A stretch of 64,000 bases of DNA, from assembly GCF_023520895.1 (NCBI RefSeq), contig NZ_CP026029.1, positions 4,526,001 to 4,590,000 on the forward strand, in the 5' to 3' direction. This DNA is from Paenibacillus sp. PK3_47 (GTDB lineage: Bacteria > Bacillota > Bacilli > Paenibacillales > Paenibacillaceae). Shown here piece by piece: positions 63,520-64,000 of this stretch; the stretch's first letter is position 1; each line of letters opens with the position of its first letter. Made by a program: the position numbers and the translations under genes. The notes under the pieces are model-generated. The model was given only the letters and a program-made list of their open reading frames with translations, ran no database searches and was not told the origin of the DNA.

Positions 63520-64000
63520 GACATTGGTGGAACGGAATAAAGTCCTCCTGGCATTCCTCCTTCAGTCTGCTATGGCTGATGGTGATTGCCCTGCAGTGGC
63601 TCTCTTTTACAGAGCCCCAGTGGCTGAAGGAGACGACCGCTTCCGTATTGCTTACACTAACCGCAGTAGCTGTTATTGAAATCCTTTTTCCTGTCAAAGT
63701 AATATACCGCCTGCTTCTTGAAGCTGTGGCGACGCTGTATATCGTATACAGGGTACTTTTATACTATGGAACATATACGCCCAATCCCTGGCTGGTTACG
63801 GTGAGTGACCGGCTGACGGATATCGCTGCACAGAGTGTTCCGTACCTGTGGTTTGCCCTGGCTGCCTGGATACTGCTCCTGCTGTCCTCCTGGTGGGTCT
63901 CCTCGAAGGCAAGGATTCTGCTGTTTATAGCGACAAATATCGTCGCCTTTGCAGCGCTTGATTCCTTCACTTCTGCTGAATTGTGGCAGGAGGTAGCCTG
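63516..64000 (+). CDS. Transglutaminase-like (TgpA/YebA) membrane protein, 3' partial
   Basis: ATG 63516 overlaps the DUF58 stop (ATGA) and the frame is open to the window end, 161 codons. The visible part has about five predicted membrane helices (for example FSLLWLMVIALQWLSF and YLWFALAAWILLLLSSWW) and the family segment ALDSFTSAELWQEVA near the end of the multi-helix region. In the full proteins a transglutaminase domain follows; here it would be outside the window. It completes the MoxR-DUF58-transglutaminase operon. Confidence 0.85.
   Translation, partial: MRHWWNGIKSSWHSSFSLLWLMVIALQWLSFTEPQWLKETTASVLLTLTAVAVIEILFPVKVIYRLLLEAVATLYIVYRVLLYYGTYTPNPWLVTVSDRLTDIAAQSVPYLWFALAAWILLLLSSWWVSSKARILLFIATNIVAFAALDSFTSAELWQEVA

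Overview
The window looks like chromosomal DNA of a spore-forming Firmicute of the Paenibacillus type. The reasons are SpoVAC/SpoVAD/SpoVAE germination genes, three sugar ABC importers of the CUT1 type with no ATPase subunit of their own, YesM/YesN-type sensors and AraC regulators beside sugar lipoproteins, a Bacillus-type mannitol PTS with MtlR, and strong purine-rich ribosome binding sites with frequent TTG and GTG starts. No tRNA, rRNA, CRISPR array, transposase or prophage gene was recognised.

Layout. 1-9.5 kb: the end of a multi-HAMP hybrid histidine kinase with three receiver domains, an unknown protein, an AraC regulator divergent from a GH31 glycosidase, a PPOX-fold flavoprotein and a chemotaxis receptor. 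9.5-21.4 kb: GH36 alpha-galactosidase and its LacI-type regulator, a YesM/YesN two-component system, 1.6 kb of tandem repeats, a complete CUT1 sugar importer (lipoprotein plus two permeases) and a DUF1801 protein. 21.4-38.3 kb: an alpha-type carbonic anhydrase lipoprotein, then a beta-glucan/uronide locus (secreted GH5 endoglucanase, two permeases, a 1.2 kb repeat block, the solute-binding lipoprotein, a membrane AraC sensor-regulator, GH94 phosphorylase, GH2 beta-glucuronidase), facing a third CUT1 importer. 38.3-49.6 kb: a PD-(D/E)XK-like nuclease with a short promoter-terminator leader, a 51-bp repeat array, VOC and SDR enzymes, a cyanophycin cluster (cyanophycinase, cyanophycin synthetase with a one-base frameshift, asparaginase), a sugar-efflux MFS protein, a Gly/His-rich membrane protein and an aldo/keto reductase. 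49.6-55.3 kb: the mannitol operon mtlA-mtlR-mtlF-mtlD. 55.3-64 kb: a 52-bp hairpin array and a dispersed palindromic element, an M42 aminopeptidase, a small tail-anchored protein and spoVAC-spoVAD-spoVAE, a second chemotaxis receptor, and a MoxR/DUF58/transglutaminase operon cut by the window end.

The most unusual content is between the genes. Intergenic regions carry two geometries of regularly spaced palindromes. Class I is a set of four 21-bp palindromes (8-bp arms, 5-bp centre, TA at both ends) whose starts are 50-51, 62 and 50-51 bp apart. Five complete copies occur (near 9.1, 25.9, 26.2, 26.6 and 55.8 kb), with three unrelated stem sequences but the same spacing. Class II is tandem 18-bp palindromes every 51 or 52 bp (16.76-17.45 kb, 39.66-40.14 kb, 55.37-55.75 kb). 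The spacings are near whole helical turns, and the stem sequence changes while pairing and register are kept. I know of no described family with this architecture; that is an impression and not the result of a search.
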